The notes under the pieces were generated by a model, which saw only the letters and a list, made by a program, of their open reading frames with translations, had not been told where the DNA came from and did not search any database. A program made the translations under genes and the position numbers. Of a stretch of DNA of 64,000 nucleotides, positions 8,410 to 16,797 are shown in pieces; positions within the stretch are counted from its first letter, which is position 1, and the number at the start of each line of letters is the position of its first letter. Source of the DNA: Herbidospora solisilvae (GTDB lineage: Bacteria > Actinomycetota > Actinomycetes > Streptosporangiales > Streptosporangiaceae); NCBI RefSeq assembly GCF_009901565.1, contig NZ_WXEW01000011.1:62001-126000 (forward strand). Direction: 5' to 3'.

Positions 8410-8919
8410 GTGCCCAGGCGCATGTCCGCCGACGAGCTGCTGGAGACCTCGCCGTTCCGCGGCGACCTCTCCGAGGAGCTGACCGCCCGCCCCACGCGGG
8501 CGAAACTCCCCAGACTGACCCTGTTCCTGGCCGCCGGGGTGGTCCTCGTCGCGGGGATCCTGGTCGGCATCCAGGCCCAGAAGACCTTCGGCGCCCTCGA
8601 CGACCGGACGGCCATGATCGGCCAGCTCATGGCCGGTCGCGGCGGCCAGACCGGGGCCCAGCCGACCCGGCAGGGAACGGTCGGTACCGTCAAGTTGGTC
8701 GACGGCGCCAAGGTCTACGTCGAGGGCGCCGACGGCACCACCACGGTCGTCACCACGGGTGACGACACCGAAGTGCGAATTTCCAAAGAGGGCAAGCTGT
8801 CGGACCTCAAGCCGGGCGCGTCGGTCGTCGTCCAGGGCGAGCGGGACGCCGACGGGAATGTCGCGGCCACCAGCGTGACCGAGGGCGGTGGCGTGCCGAG
8901 AATGCGAGCGAACCAATGA
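8410..8919 (+). CDS. Membrane-anchored DUF5666-like protein
   Basis: A 169-residue protein with a cytoplasmic N-terminus of about 35 residues, one membrane segment (LTLFLAAGVVLVAGILVGI), and an outside domain of short beta strands (GTVGTVKLVDGAKVYVEG, SVVVQGERDADGNVAATSV) like DUF5666. The start is GTG with TAGGAG at 8398-8403. It overlaps the next regulator gene by 4 bases. Proteins of this kind often sit next to MacB exporters in actinobacteria; the role is unknown, possibly an accessory or sensor subunit. Confidence 0.75.
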   Translation: MPRRMSADELLETSPFRGDLSEELTARPTRAKLPRLTLFLAAGVVLVAGILVGIQAQKTFGALDDRTAMIGQLMAGRGGQTGAQPTRQGTVGTVKLVDGAKVYVEGADGTTTVVTTGDDTEVRISKEGKLSDLKPGASVVVQGERDADGNVAATSVTEGGGVPRMRANQ

Positions 8920-9602
8920 GTGAGGCCAGGCTCCTGATCGTCGACGACGAACCGAACATCAGGGAGCTGCTGTCGACCAGCCTCCGCTACGCCGGGTTCG
9001 AGGTCATCACGGCGTCCGACGGGAGAGAGGCGGTCGAGGCCGCCGAACGTTTCCGGCCCGACCTGATGATCCTCGACGTCATGCTCCCCGACATGGACGG
9101 CATCGCCGTCGCCACCCGCCTCCGCGCCGCCGGACGGCGGGTGCCGGTGCTTTTCCTGACGGCCCGCCAGTCACACGACGACAAGCTCGCCGGCCTGGCC
9201 CTCGGCGACGACTACGTCACCAAGCCGTTCTCCCTCGACGAGGTGCTGGCCCGCATCCGGGCCGTGCTGCGCCGCGCCGGGGCCGCCGACCCGGCGCCCG
9301 CGCGGCTGCGCGTGGCCGACCTGGAGATGGACGAGGACGCCCACCAGGTCTGGCGGTCGGGCCGCCCGGTGCGGCTGTCGCCGACCGAGTTCAAGCTGCT
9401 CCACTACTTCATGGTCAACCAGGGCCGGGTGTTGTCGAAGGCGCAGATCCTCGACCACGTCTGGCGCTACGACTTCGGCGGCGACCGGAACGTGGTCGAG
9501 TCGTACGTGTCGTACCTGCGCAAGAAGGTCGACACCCGCGACCCGAAACTGATCCACACCCTGCGCGGCGTCGGCTACGTGCTGCGCGCGCCCCGCCGAT
9601 GA
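8916..9602 (+). CDS. OmpR/PhoB-family response regulator (system 2)
   Basis: Regulator of 228 residues, paralogue of the protein at 1104. The receiver has IVDDEPN, phospho-acceptor Asp54 (ILDVMLPDMDG), switch Thr in FLTARQ and Lys in YVTKPFS. The winged helix ends HTLRGVGYVLR. Oddity: the loop before the last receiver strand reads ALGDDYVTKP, one glycine shorter than the usual LGGDDYVTKP seen in system 1, close to the phosphorylation-switch face. Overlaps the kinase gene by 4 bases. Confidence 0.93.
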   Translation: MSEARLLIVDDEPNIRELLSTSLRYAGFEVITASDGREAVEAAERFRPDLMILDVMLPDMDGIAVATRLRAAGRRVPVLFLTARQSHDDKLAGLALGDDYVTKPFSLDEVLARIRAVLRRAGAADPAPARLRVADLEMDEDAHQVWRSGRPVRLSPTEFKLLHYFMVNQGRVLSKAQILDHVWRYDFGGDRNVVESYVSYLRKKVDTRDPKLIHTLRGVGYVLRAPRR

Positions 9603-11044
9603 GGCGGGTGCCCCTCTGGGCGCGGCTGGTGGCCGGGACGCTCGTCCTGGTCACCCTGGCGATCACGCTGACCGGCGTGTTCGCGGTGAGGCTGCTGCGC
9701 GGCTACCTGGTCGACCGCATCGACCAGCAGCTCATCGCCGCCGGCCTGCCGCTGCGCGAGGCGACCCTGAAGCCGTCCTTCACGAAGCTCGCCAAGGCCC
9801 GGCCGCAGCGGCTGCCGGGCCTCTTCCACGTGCTCATCCTCGACGCCGACGGCAAGGTGGCCGACCAGATCGCCACGTCGACCGCGTCGGAGGAGCCCGC
9901 GCTGACCGGCCTCGACCACACCAGGGTCGCGGCGCTCGCCGGGCATCCCTTCACCGTCGAGTCGGTCGACGGGGCGGGCCCCGAATGGCGGGCCGTGGCC
10001 GTGCCGACGCCCGACGGGCGCAGCCGCGTGGTGGCGGTCAGCATGGGCGACATCGACCACACGGTCGCCCGGCTGACCACCATCGTGGCCGGGGTCGGCG
10101 CGGCCGTGCTGGTCGCGCTCGGCGTCGCCTGCTATCTGCTGGTACGCCGCAGCCTGCGTCCCCTCGGAGAGATCGAGCACACCGCCGCCGCCATCGCCGG
10201 GGGCGACCTGTCGCAGCGGGTGCCCGAACAACCCCGCAGCACCGAGATGGGCCGTCTCGGCGGCGCGATCAACGGCATGCTGCACCAGATCGAGCTGGCC
10301 TTCCGCGCCCGGGAGCAGTCGGAGACGGCCGCGCGGCTGTCGGCCGCCGAGGCGCGCGGCTCCGAGGAGAAGATGCGCCGCTTCGTCGCGGACGCCTCCC
10401 ACGAGCTGCGCACCCCGCTGACCTCCATCAGGGGCTTCGCCGAGCTCTACCGCCAGGAGGCCGACCCCGACACCGAGAAGCTGATGGGCCGCATCGAGGG
10501 CGAGGCCTCCCGCATGGGCGTCCTGGTCGACGACCTGCTCCTGCTCGCCCGCCTCGACCAGCAGCGCCCCCTCGAACACGAACGGGTCGACCTGCTCAGC
10601 CTGGCCGCCGGGGAGGTGCTCGACGCCCGCCTCCTGGCTCCGGAGCGGGAGATCGAGCTGGTCCGGCTCGACGACTCCGACGACCCCCTGGTGATCGTCG
10701 GCGACGAGGCGCGGCTGCGGCAGGTGCTCGGCAACCTCGTGGGGAACGTGCTGAAGCACACGCCCGAGGGGACGGGCTTCACCGTGGCGGTCGGCTCGGC
10801 CGGGACGGACGTCGTGATCGAGGTCGCCGACGAGGGGCCGGGGCTGCGCTGCCCCGATCGGGTCTTCGAGCGCTTCTACCGCGACGACCCGTCCCGCAGC
10901 CGGGGGGCGCGGAAGGGCGGCGCGGGGCTCGGCCTGTCGATCGCGGCGGCCCTGGTCGAGGCCCACGGGGGGAGGATCCGCGCGGACAACGGGAAGAAGG
11001 GCGCGGTCTTCCGGGTGGAGTTGCCAGCATCCTCACAGGGGTGA
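9599..11044 (+). CDS. Sensor histidine kinase (system 2)
   Basis: A 481-residue sensor kinase. It has membrane segments at about 10-32 and 160-182 with an outside sensor domain between them, a HAMP linker, dimerisation domain with His268 in ADASHELRTPLTSIRGF, N box LGNLVGNVLKH, G1 DEGPGL, F box ERFYRDD and G2 GAGLGLSI. It is nearly identical to the system 1 kinase around the H box and in LLLLARLDQQRPL, but the sensor domains differ, so the two probably answer different signals. It is in one operon with exporter-linked genes from 8410 and perhaps from 5372. Confidence 0.93.
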   Translation: MRRVPLWARLVAGTLVLVTLAITLTGVFAVRLLRGYLVDRIDQQLIAAGLPLREATLKPSFTKLAKARPQRLPGLFHVLILDADGKVADQIATSTASEEPALTGLDHTRVAALAGHPFTVESVDGAGPEWRAVAVPTPDGRSRVVAVSMGDIDHTVARLTTIVAGVGAAVLVALGVACYLLVRRSLRPLGEIEHTAAAIAGGDLSQRVPEQPRSTEMGRLGGAINGMLHQIELAFRAREQSETAARLSAAEARGSEEKMRRFVADASHELRTPLTSIRGFAELYRQEADPDTEKLMGRIEGEASRMGVLVDDLLLLARLDQQRPLEHERVDLLSLAAGEVLDARLLAPEREIELVRLDDSDDPLVIVGDEARLRQVLGNLVGNVLKHTPEGTGFTVAVGSAGTDVVIEVADEGPGLRCPDRVFERFYRDDPSRSRGARKGGAGLGLSIAAALVEAHGGRIRADNGKKGAVFRVELPASSQG

Positions 11045-11074
11045 CTCAACGGCCTCATATTCCGGCCCTCTTCG

Positions 11075-11515
11075 ATGGGAGCCGTGCAGAAGACCGTCTT
11101 CGCCGCCCTGACCGCGGCCCTGCTCCTGACCCTGACAGCATGCGGCGGCAGCGAGGAGACCACCGCGGCTCCCGCGCCGTCAGGCGGGCCCGGCGACCGC
11201 ACCGCCCTGGCCGAGTGCCTCAAGGAACACGGGGTGACCCTGCCCGAGAGCGGCTTCCGCAACCTGGGAGGCCGACCGTCGGGTGAGCCTCGACCGCGGC
11301 CGTCGGGGTTTCCGTCCATGGACGACAAGACACGTGCGGCCGTCCAGGCCTGCGGCGGCCGGCGTCAGATGGACGATTCGGCCCTCAACGCCTTCCGTAC
11401 GTGCATGAAGGACAACGGCGCGGAGGTGGGGAGCTTCCGCGACGTGAACCGGGACGACCCGGCGATCAGGAAGGCGCTGGAGAAGTGCCGCCCCTTGATG
11501 CCGTCCACGTCATAG
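11075..11515 (+). CDS. Small secreted lipoprotein with duplicated Cys motif
   Basis: A 146-residue protein with a signal peptide ending in the lipobox LTAC, so it is lipid-anchored outside the cell. The mature part holds two similar halves: ECLKEHGV followed by VQACGG, and TCMKDNGA followed by LEKCRP, i.e. a repeated C-x-K-[ED]-[HN]-G unit. The four matching cysteines could form disulfides. It follows the kinase of system 2 by 30 bases and may be in its operon or be a client or accessory of the exporter; this is inference. No named domain recognised. Confidence 0.7.
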   Translation: MGAVQKTVFAALTAALLLTLTACGGSEETTAAPAPSGGPGDRTALAECLKEHGVTLPESGFRNLGGRPSGEPRPRPSGFPSMDDKTRAAVQACGGRRQMDDSALNAFRTCMKDNGAEVGSFRDVNRDDPAIRKALEKCRPLMPSTS

Positions 11516-11579
11516 GCCTTTGCGGTGAATTGGCGCTTCTGCCACGTTGCGCACGCTTCTTTGAGGGAAGTCGGACCAT

Positions 11580-13295
11580 ATGTCCGATGGGTTGGCGACC
11601 GCGCTGAAGAGCCTGCGTGCGCAGCTCGGCCGTGACCTGTTCCCGCTCGCCATCGGGAACGTCGAGGCCGACCGCCACGCCCAGAAGGAGCTGGCCGGGC
11701 AGCTCGACGACTACCTCATCCCGCGCCTGGCCGCCATCGACGCGCCCCTGCTGGCCGTGGTCGGCGGCTCCACCGGGGCCGGCAAGTCGACCCTCGTCAA
11801 CTCCCTCGTCCAGGACGACGTCACCGCGCCGGGCGTGCTCCGCCCGACCACGCTGGCCCCGACCCTGGTGACCAGCTCGGCCGACGCGCCGTGGTTCACC
11901 TCCGCGAACGTGCTGCCGGGGCTGCCCCGCTCGACCGGCGACGGCCAGCCCGGCACCCTCAAGATCGTCACGTCTCCGCAGGTCAAGCCGGGCCTGGCCC
12001 TGCTCGACGCCCCCGACATCGACTCGGTGGTCACCGCCAACCGCGAGCTCGCCGCCCAGCTGCTGGCCGCCGCCGACCTGTGGTTGTTCGTCACGACCGC
12101 CAGCCGGTACGCCGACGAGGTCCCCTGGGGCTTCCTGCGCATCGCGAGCGAGCGCAGCACCGCCATGGCCGTGATTCTCCAGCGGGTGCCAGAAGAGGCC
12201 CGCGTGCCGGTCGCCGCCGACCTGCGCCGCCTGCTCAAGGAGAACGGCCTGGCGGGCACGCCGCTGTTCGAGGTGCCGGAGCTGCCGCTGCCGAGCGAAC
12301 GCGCCCGGCTGCCCGAGATCGCGGTCCGGCCGATCAAGAAGTGGCTCGACGGCCTGTCGGCCGACCACGAGGCCCGCGCGGACGTGGTCCGCCGCACCCT
12401 GTCGGGGGCGCTCGACAGCCTGGCCGTCCGGGTCCCGGCCCTGGCCGAGGCGGCCGACCGCCAGCTGCTCGGCGCCAACGAGCTGCGCGGCCTGGTCGAG
12501 AAGGGCTACGACGTCGGCATGGCCGACTTCGACGAGGCCATGCGCGACGGCACCCTGCTGCGCGGCGAGGTGCTGAACCGCTGGCAGGACTTCGTCGGCA
12601 CCGGCGACATCATGCGCTCCCTGGAGACCCGGGTCGGCTGGTTGCGCGACAAGGTCGTCGCCGCCTTCACCGGACGCCCGGCCCCCGACAAGCGGCTCAG
12701 GGTGGCCCTGGAGAGCGGCGTCGAGTCGCTGATCCGGGCCACCGCCGACGGGTCGGCCGAACGGGCCGTGGACGCGTGGCTCTCCACACCGCAGGGGCGT
12801 GACCTGCTGGAACGTACCGGAATCGAAACCGCGGGAAAGCTCGGCCGGGTCTCCGCGGACCTGCCGCCGAAGGCCGCCAAGGCGGTCCGCGACTGGCAGG
12901 GATACGTGCTCGACCTCGTCCGCGAGGAGGGCGCCGACAAACGCAGCATGGCCAGGGCGGCCTCGTTCGGGGTGAACGGCATGGGCCTGCTGATCATGCT
13001 GACGGTGTTCGCGTCCACGGGCGGTCTGACCGGCATCGAGATCGGCGTCGCCGGCGGCACCACGGTCCTCAGCCAGAAACTCCTGGAGGCGGTCTTCGGC
13101 GATCAGGCCGTGCGCCGCCTCACCGACGCCGCCCGCGCCAACCTCCGCCAGCGGGTCAGGGACCTGTTCGACGAGGAGGCCGGACGCTTCTACGCCCTGC
13201 TGGAAGGCATGGAGTCCACTGACACCCACGCCCTGCGGGCCGCCGCCGAGGCCGTCGAACGCCGCAAGAGCGACATTCCGGGCGGTGCCGCGTGA
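11580..13295 (+). CDS. Dynamin-like GTPase, first of a pair (DynA-like)
   Basis: Large GTPase of 571 residues. The P loop GGSTGAGKST is at about 62-71, a dynamin-type G3 LLDAPDID near 140, and a long helical C-terminal half contains a hydrophobic hairpin (FGVNGMGLLIMLTVFAS...) around 465-500 that could enter the membrane. It overlaps the next GTPase gene by 4 bases. In Streptomyces a tandem pair of dynamin-like proteins, DynA and DynB, stabilises FtsZ rings at sporulation septa. The gene order and sizes here fit, but the naming is inferred from architecture, not from a sequence search. Confidence 0.7.
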   Translation: MSDGLATALKSLRAQLGRDLFPLAIGNVEADRHAQKELAGQLDDYLIPRLAAIDAPLLAVVGGSTGAGKSTLVNSLVQDDVTAPGVLRPTTLAPTLVTSSADAPWFTSANVLPGLPRSTGDGQPGTLKIVTSPQVKPGLALLDAPDIDSVVTANRELAAQLLAAADLWLFVTTASRYADEVPWGFLRIASERSTAMAVILQRVPEEARVPVAADLRRLLKENGLAGTPLFEVPELPLPSERARLPEIAVRPIKKWLDGLSADHEARADVVRRTLSGALDSLAVRVPALAEAADRQLLGANELRGLVEKGYDVGMADFDEAMRDGTLLRGEVLNRWQDFVGTGDIMRSLETRVGWLRDKVVAAFTGRPAPDKRLRVALESGVESLIRATADGSAERAVDAWLSTPQGRDLLERTGIETAGKLGRVSADLPPKAAKAVRDWQGYVLDLVREEGADKRSMARAASFGVNGMGLLIMLTVFASTGGLTGIEIGVAGGTTVLSQKLLEAVFGDQAVRRLTDAARANLRQRVRDLFDEEAGRFYALLEGMESTDTHALRAAAEAVERRKSDIPGGAA

Positions 13296-14878
13296 AGCTC
13301 CTGCGGCGCCGCTCCCACATCTCCCTGGACGACCGCCTCAAGGCCCTCGGCGCCGCCGCCGACGTGGCCGAGGGCAGGATCGCGAGGGAACCGGTCGACC
13401 ACGCCCGCGCCGTCGTCGCCAGAGCGGGCGCCCGCGCGGGCCTGTCGGTCGACCACACGGCCGTCGCCCTGGCCGGGGCGACCGGCAGCGGCAAGTCGTC
13501 GTTGTTCAACGTGCTGGCCGGGGGCGAGGTCGCCAGGGTCGGGGTGACCCGCCCGACCACCTCGAAGGCCCAGGGCGCCCTGTGGTCTCCGGAGGGCTCG
13601 GGCCCCCTGCTCGACTGGCTCGACGTGCCCACCCGGCACGTCGTGAACTCCGACGACCTGGCCGGGCTGATCCTGCTCGACCTGCCCGACCACGACAGCA
13701 TCGAGCTCTCCCACCGGCTGGAGGTCGACCGCCTGGTCGCCGTCGTCGACCAGCTCGTCTGGGTCATGGACCCCCAGAAGTACGCCGACGCCGCCATCCA
13801 CGAGCGTTACCTGCGTCCCTTGGCCAGGCACGCCGACGTGACCCTGGTCGTGCTGAACCAGATCGACCGCCTGCCCCCCGAGGCCGTCCGCCGTTGTATC
13901 GACGACCTGCGCCGCCTGCTGGCCGAAGACGGCCTGCGCGACGTGCCCATCCTGCCCGTGTCGACGGTGACGGGAGAGGGCGTACAGGAGCTCAAAGACC
14001 TGCTCACCGAGCTGGTCACCCGCCGCCACGCGTGGTCGTCGCGGCTGGAGGCCGACACGGCCGGAGCCGCCGACCACCTGATCGCCGCCTCCGGCGGCCT
14101 GCCCAAGTCCGACCTGCGCGTTCCCGACCACGACGCCCTCGACGAAGCCCTGGCCGAAGCGGCCGGAGTTCCACTGGTGGTCCGGGCGGTGGCGAAGGCC
14201 CACCGGCACCACGCGGTCGCCGCCATGGGCTGGCCGGTCACCCGCTGGCTCCGCCGCTTCCGCCCCGACCCCCTGCGCCGCCTCCACCTGCAACGCCCCA
14301 CGACCGGCCGCACCTCCCTGCCGCAGGCGTCGGCCGTCCAGACCTCGCAGATGGACTCGGCGGTCAGAGCGGTCGGCCTGGAAGCGGCCGAAGGAGTCCC
14401 GGAGCCGTGGGCGGCCGCCATCCGCCGCTCGGCCCGCGAACACCACGACGACCTGGCCGACGCCCTCGACAGAGCGGTGGCCGGCAGCGCCCTCGGCATG
14501 GAACGCCGCCCCCTGTGGTGGCGCGCGGTCAACGCCCTGCAATGGCTGCTGTTCGCGACCCTCCTGGCGGGGCTGGGCTGGTTGCTGGTCCTGTACGTGC
14601 TGGGCTTCCTGCAACTGCCGAGTCTCTACACGCCGACGGCCGGGGAGGTGCCCTGGCCGACGACGCTGCTGGTCGGGGCGGCGGTCGCCGGGGTGGTGGT
14701 GGCCCTGCTGACGCGGGGCCTGGCCTGGATCGGCAGCCGCCGGAAGGCGAGGAAGTCGGCCAGGGTCCTGCGGCAGAACATCTCCGACGTGGCCGACCGG
14801 CTGGTCATCACCCCGATCGAACACGAACAGACCCGCTACACGACCTTCGTCAAGCGGGCCAGGACGGCGAGCAGCTAA
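13292..14878 (+). CDS. Dynamin-like/YfjP-family GTPase, second of a pair (DynB-like)
   Basis: A 528-residue membrane GTPase with P loop GATGSGKSS (about 62-70), G2 Thr in GVTRPTTS, G3 LLDLPDHDS and G4 VVLNQIDRL. The C-terminal third has two strongly hydrophobic segments (ALQWLLFATLLAGLGWLLVLYV and LLVGAAVAGVVVALLTRG) around 410-480, followed by a basic tail. GTG start overlapping the first GTPase (GTGA). The pair probably works as a hetero-complex on the membrane, by analogy with bacterial dynamins. Confidence 0.75.
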   Translation: MKLLRRRSHISLDDRLKALGAAADVAEGRIAREPVDHARAVVARAGARAGLSVDHTAVALAGATGSGKSSLFNVLAGGEVARVGVTRPTTSKAQGALWSPEGSGPLLDWLDVPTRHVVNSDDLAGLILLDLPDHDSIELSHRLEVDRLVAVVDQLVWVMDPQKYADAAIHERYLRPLARHADVTLVVLNQIDRLPPEAVRRCIDDLRRLLAEDGLRDVPILPVSTVTGEGVQELKDLLTELVTRRHAWSSRLEADTAGAADHLIAASGGLPKSDLRVPDHDALDEALAEAAGVPLVVRAVAKAHRHHAVAAMGWPVTRWLRRFRPDPLRRLHLQRPTTGRTSLPQASAVQTSQMDSAVRAVGLEAAEGVPEPWAAAIRRSAREHHDDLADALDRAVAGSALGMERRPLWWRAVNALQWLLFATLLAGLGWLLVLYVLGFLQLPSLYTPTAGEVPWPTTLLVGAAVAGVVVALLTRGLAWIGSRRKARKSARVLRQNISDVADRLVITPIEHEQTRYTTFVKRARTASS

Positions 14879-14890
14879 TTCTGGAGAACC

Positions 14891-14910
14891 TAGCAGCTAA
14901 TTAGCTGCTA
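14891..14910. repeat. Perfect 20-bp palindrome before the Fic gene
   Basis: TAGCAGCTAA (14891-14900) is followed at once by its exact reverse complement TTAGCTGCTA (14901-14910), ending one base before the Fic ATG. Half of it (GCAGCTAATT) also occurs at 14871-14880 at the stop of the GTPase gene. It could be a repressor site, a short hairpin or a recombination scar. It is AT-rich compared with all around it. Confidence 0.6.
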
Positions 14911-14911
14911 A

Positions 14912-15727
14912 ATGGGTGAGCTGAGGGGCGAACCTCTGACGCCGGCGCTGATCGCCGAGATCCACCGCATCGTCACCGAGGGCACCCTCGACGACCCCGC
15001 CACGGCGGGCCGGCCGCAGTTGCCCGGCGAGGAACGGGTCGTGGTCATGGACATGGAGGGGAACGTCCTGCACGCGCCGCCGCCGGCGGAGCAGCTGCCG
15101 GAGCGGATGGAGGCGCTCTGCGCCTTCGCCAACGGAGAGAGCGGCACCTCCTACGTGCCGCCGGTCGTGCGCGCCATCGTGGTCCACTTCATGTTGTCCT
15201 TCGACCATCCGTTCGTCGACGGCAACGGCCGCACCGCCCGGGTGCTCTTCTACTGGTCGATGCTGAACCAGGACTACTGGCTGACCGAGTTCCTGTCGAT
15301 CTCCCGCCTTCTCAAACGGAAACAGGCTCAGTACGGCCGCAGCTTCCTGCACTGCGAGCAGGACGAGGGCGACCTGACCTACTTCATCGCCGCCCAGCTC
15401 GGCATCATCAGCCAGGCCATCACCGACCTGCACGACTACCTCGATCGCAAGGTCAGCCAGACCCGCAACCTCCAGCGGGCCGTGTCCGCGCTCGCCGGTC
15501 ACCTCAACCATCGTCAGATCGCGCTCCTGCAGAACGCGATCAAGAAGCCCGACGCCCGCTACACCGTCCGGTCACACTCGAGAAGTCACAACGTCACCGT
15601 GCAGACCGCACGCACAGACCTGCAGGCCCTCGAGGGCCAGGGCCTGCTGACCAGGGTTCCCGAGGGCCGGGGCTTCGCGTGGTTGCCGGTCGGCGACCTT
15701 CGGAAGGTTCTCGGCCTCAGCGGTTAG
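14912..15727 (+). CDS. Fic-family protein lacking the usual N-terminal part
   Basis: A 271-residue protein with the full Fic active-site motif HPFVDGNGRTAR (His99), which transfers AMP from ATP to a target hydroxyl, and the flap segment before it (ERVVVMDMEGNVLHAPPPA). A C-terminal winged-helix-like part follows (about 195-271). Related proteins are about 370-390 residues; the roughly 110-120 N-terminal residues with the inhibitory helix motif [ST]xxxE[GN] are absent. The sequence directly before the ATG holds an in-frame stop (14909-14911), a 20-bp palindrome and no ribosome site at proper distance. Either a remnant or a protein without self-inhibition. Confidence 0.8.
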   Translation: MGELRGEPLTPALIAEIHRIVTEGTLDDPATAGRPQLPGEERVVVMDMEGNVLHAPPPAEQLPERMEALCAFANGESGTSYVPPVVRAIVVHFMLSFDHPFVDGNGRTARVLFYWSMLNQDYWLTEFLSISRLLKRKQAQYGRSFLHCEQDEGDLTYFIAAQLGIISQAITDLHDYLDRKVSQTRNLQRAVSALAGHLNHRQIALLQNAIKKPDARYTVRSHSRSHNVTVQTARTDLQALEGQGLLTRVPEGRGFAWLPVGDLRKVLGLSG

Positions 15728-16797
15728 GCGCGGTCTCGTGAGCGGTTGAGGTCGCCCAGGGGGTCGGGCACCGCCTGGCCCCGTTCGATCGACCTCGGCA
15801 GCGAGTCGGCCTCCGCCTCCGCCTTGGCCTCGGCCGCCGCGGCCTCCGCCTCGCGGACCGCCTCCGAGCCGGCCGGACGGTCGCGGTCCGGCTGTTCGCG
15901 GGTGGCCGCCGACTGCGGGAGGGCCTCGGTGAAGGCCTTCGAGACGCCCTGGAGCGCGGACGTCACCTCCGACGGGATCACCCAGAACGTGTTCCCCGGG
16001 CCGGACGCGAGCTGCGGCAACATCTGGAGGTACTGGTAGGCCAGCAGCTTCGGGTCGGGGTCGTTGCGGTGGACGGCCTGGAAGACCTCGTCGATCGCCT
16101 GCGACTGGCCCTCGGCCTTGAGGATCTGGCTGGTGCGCTCACCCTCGGCGCGCAGGATGGCGCTCTGCTTCTCGCCCTCGGCGGTGAGGATCTGCGACTG
16201 CCGAAGGCCCTCGGCGGTCAGGATGGCGGCGCGCTTGTCGCGTTCGGCGCGCATCTGCTTCTCCATCGCCTCCTTGATGGTCTTGGGAGGGTCGATGGCC
16301 TTGATCTCCACCCGGTTGACCCGGATGCCCCACTTGCCGGTCGCCTCGTCGAGCACCCCCCGCAGCTGACTGTTGATGGTGTCTCTGCTGGTCAGCGTCT
16401 TCTCCAGGTCCATGCCGCCGACGACGTTGCGCAGCGTCGTCACGGTGAGCTGCTCGACGCCCTGGATGAAGTTGGCGATCTCGTACGCCGCCGCCCGAGG
16501 GTCGGTCACCTGGAAGTACAGGACCGTGTCGATGTCGACGACCAGGTTGTCCTCCGTGATCACGGGCTGCGGCTTGAAGCTGACCACCTGCTCGCGCAGG
16601 TCGATCAGCGGGCGGACCCGGTCGATGTAGGGGATCACGAAGTTCAGGCCGGGGTCGAGGGTGCGGCTGTAGCGGCCCAGGCGCTCGACGTTGGCGGCGC
16701 GCGCCTGGGGGACGATGCGCACCGTCCGGAAGACGGTGACGACCGCGAACATCGCGACCAGGATCAGGATGACGAGCAGCGCGACTTCCATGGTCAC
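15724..16797 (-). CDS. SPFH/band-7 membrane protein (QmcA-like, stomatin family)
   Basis: A 357-residue protein with an N-terminal membrane segment (VALLVILILVAMFAVVTVF), an SPFH domain (EDNLVVDIDTVLYFQVTDP, RNVVGGMDLEKTLTSRD), then a long Ala/Glu-rich coiled coil with repeated ILTAEGxxQS units, and a charged C-terminal tail. Such proteins form membrane rafts and cages and are almost always encoded beside NfeD, as here. The GTG start overlaps the NfeD stop by 4 bases. It is convergent with the Fic gene, overlapping by 4 bases. Confidence 0.92.
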   Translation of the reverse strand: MTMEVALLVILILVAMFAVVTVFRTVRIVPQARAANVERLGRYSRTLDPGLNFVIPYIDRVRPLIDLREQVVSFKPQPVITEDNLVVDIDTVLYFQVTDPRAAAYEIANFIQGVEQLTVTTLRNVVGGMDLEKTLTSRDTINSQLRGVLDEATGKWGIRVNRVEIKAIDPPKTIKEAMEKQMRAERDKRAAILTAEGLRQSQILTAEGEKQSAILRAEGERTSQILKAEGQSQAIDEVFQAVHRNDPDPKLLAYQYLQMLPQLASGPGNTFWVIPSEVTSALQGVSKAFTEALPQSAATREQPDRDRPAGSEAVREAEAAAAEAKAEAEADSLPRSIERGQAVPDPLGDLNRSRDRA

